A stretch of DNA of 64,000 nt from CBFHSD01 sp965658375 (GTDB taxonomy: Bacteria; Bacteroidota; Bacteroidia; Flavobacteriales_G; Salibacteraceae). Positions 63,701-64,000 of the stretch are shown here, piece after piece. The notes under the pieces are model-generated. The model searched no databases, was not told where the DNA came from, and saw only the letters and a program-made list of their open reading frames with translations. Both the position numbers and the translations under genes were made by a program. The stretch is taken from assembly GCA_965658375.1 (NCBI GenBank), contig CBFHSD010000001.1:66640-130639 (forward strand), read 5' to 3'. Position 1 is the stretch's first letter; every line of letters starts with the position of its first letter.

Positions 63701-64000
63701 TTGTCAAAGTGTAATCTGGAGCTACATTCACAATCATTGTATCTACGTTGTTACACGAAGAACTCAAATTGGAAGTCACAATCAAATAATGCTGACCAAT
63801 CAAAGGAGTGGTAACTATAGGATACTCAATCTTCTGACCTGTTTGACCAGCTGTTAAATCTGTGTAATCAGAACCTGCTGTCATTGGTACTGGAACTGTT
63901 TGCCCTGGGTAAATCACTTCCCATGTAAAAGCACTCCCTCCATCAACTTCTACAACTGAAGACTGTGTTCCTTGACAAACGTTTTTATCTGGACCTGCAT
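60783..64000 (-). CDS. Giant gliding-associated surface protein, 5' end outside the window
   Basis: An open frame of more than 1070 residues that stays open to the window edge: the codons before 63917 read AGPDKNVCQGTQSSVVEVD without a start that fits, so the gene continues upstream. Content: Ig/PKD-like domains, a module of about 190 residues shared with the neighbouring paralogue (62805-63385: SSYPTPYGGFQRSAKHQFLY, HTFTTPYNWDGMSN), further Ig-like units, and a C-terminal gliding-motility/T9SS type B tail (YVPNVFSPNGDGTNDLFQI, IYDRWGVKIYEW, SGWDGSYNGSPASEGVYFY). Likely a surface adhesin secreted by T9SS. No SprB repeats are seen in the visible part. Confidence 0.9.
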   Translation of the reverse strand, partial: AGPDKNVCQGTQSSVVEVDGGSAFTWEVIYPGQTVPVPMTAGSDYTDLTAGQTGQKIEYPIVTTPLIGQHYLIVTSNLSSSCNNVDTMIVNVAPDYTLTMPNDTLICSIDSFPLFANMSPTYPATYSWTPSASLSNDSIANPWSYPTFPTTYKVTVTSAGGCKKNDSVTIDLSPPFPTGIEIDPADTIICLNDATQLLVDFGANLPAQCGPTYGACLGNSSDITLGTGTSTNSTSSYPTPYGGFQRSAKHQFLYTAAELQAQGFMGGRLNSIAFFVQTVGGAGTYSNYSIKMGCTGAVDMSNWQGGLTEVLSPSNHTVTTGWNTHTFTTPYNWDGMSNLVVEVCFSNATSAVNGNSLVRNTFVPFMATRYVTDNGGFACQSNQVTGTSQIRPNARFNVCQGGNPQQFTYSWSPNIAISNTTVPDPIVNPLSPITYSVIVTDVFGGCSDTIDQFIDVTTQFDAGFQVNNPYCISADPDTLQEIVGGGVYTGTGITDQTLGVFDPAIAGIGTHSVTYSIGGNCANDSTINVTVIPLPDASITSIPEVCFDTTQTFAMSSALPSGIWSGPLIVDSVNGIFDPSLGAAGQQYPVTYSLTTPCFNADTQTITLISPYRPRINVPPGICESDTLDLTYFLQSGGATGSGPVIPDWSSLGNGITNSDSGYFDGGLSGPGFHTVILSVTDLYGACEGVDSIEIQVFALPTVQFTNLEEGYCDDITDNTKIFTNVGGGAWSTNPIAPTTGTIDPTGFVPSEEDTGSWLINYSYTDGNGCTNWAEDTLRILYTPEAPEFVDRSYCIGDYMVFEALVSNKDSVFWYDNSTLTSQVHRGTPWPYGRATDNDSLKFWLVEKNNVCISPRTVFEPVINPSPEAYFDMTYMNLEGEEITEYPHFDTDSLNPIEGQSPMFVQYYAGNLETGDSIYFDFFNNPGMMADAGQCGWPARTEYNWTDPTYTYQCEGVYKVMEVHTNEFGCIDTAYGWISVDFTEYVPNVFSPNGDGTNDLFQIEIFGLRDFQGIIYDRWGVKIYEWNDPNSGWDGSYNGSPASEGVYFYTGTGKQANGEPYVVQGNVTLVR

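Noticed and set aside
53511..64000. Contractile, toxin or CDI-type delivery system in the giant genes
   Set aside because: The repeats are SprB, Ig and PKD-like, and the C-termini are gliding/T9SS sorting domains; no toxin or immunity gene is present.
1..64000. CRISPR array, prophage, IS element or integrative element next to the tRNA
   Set aside because: No direct repeat-spacer pattern, transposase, integrase or attachment-site duplication of the tRNA end was found by reading both strands.

Overview
The window comes from a Bacteroidota chromosome, most likely a marine or freshwater member of the Flavobacteriales (Cryomorphaceae/Crocinitomicaceae-like). The signs are moderate GC, TAnnTTTG-type -7 promoter boxes (several with a TTG about 19-20 bp upstream), few Shine-Dalgarno sequences, several proteins with type IX secretion (T9SS) sorting domains, SprB-repeat gliding-associated adhesins, a SUF operon ending in DUF59 and DUF2480 genes, and the ileS - DksA-like - lspA gene order. 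This placement is inferred from gene content, not from a marker gene.

Layout. 1-7.9 kb: tRNA-Ala(GGC), a TPR lipoprotein, folK divergent from sppA, and a three-PAS histidine kinase divergent from a receiver-AraC regulator. 8-16.5 kb: a secreted M1 peptidase, then a tight operon of PIG-L deacetylase, a 34-residue membrane peptide and a sodium:solute symporter, then a decayed TPR gene running into a truncated XRE gene, and a RidA-family deaminase. 16.5-24 kb: asd and two large secreted lamin-tail (LTD) proteins. 24-31.7 kb: a divergent SDR, 3-hydroxyanthranilate dioxygenase, ACMSD, a patatin/POTRA/barrel protein, a long PurF-type amidotransferase and a SPOR-like exported protein. 31.7-38.2 kb: an eight-gene SUF iron-sulfur operon on the minus strand with a good promoter and a perfect 19-bp palindrome in its leader. 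38.2-46 kb: a DUF481 protein, thiL, a small exported protein, an alpha/beta hydrolase and ileS-dksA-like-lspA. 46-53.4 kb: an SDR-type threonine dehydrogenase, an aminomuconate semialdehyde dehydrogenase, a broken 2OG-Fe(II) oxygenase-like gene, pnuC, a Cys-rich secreted protein whose T9SS tail is cut off by an in-frame stop, and a histidine kinase/OmpR-type regulator pair. 53.5-64 kb: two giant tandem surface proteins, the second running off the window edge.

How the genes fit together. HAAO, ACMSD, AMSDH and a RidA-type aminomuconate deaminase supply the ring-opening and downstream part of 3-hydroxyanthranilate (kynurenine) catabolism, but they lie at three separate loci. lspA fits the lipoprotein present, and the T9SS tails fit the M1 peptidase, LTD proteins and adhesins. 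The T9SS machinery itself is not in the window.

Most unusual points. (1) In the 2389-residue adhesin, an eight-unit SprB array is nested inside the N-terminal domain, splitting it at a cysteine. (2) Three different genes carry one in-frame premature stop each (TAA, TGA and TAG), and one of them also has a frameshift. (3) The SUF leader holds a candidate operator. (4) One SDR lacks the canonical catalytic Tyr and Lys. I found no phage, IS element, CRISPR array or defence island.
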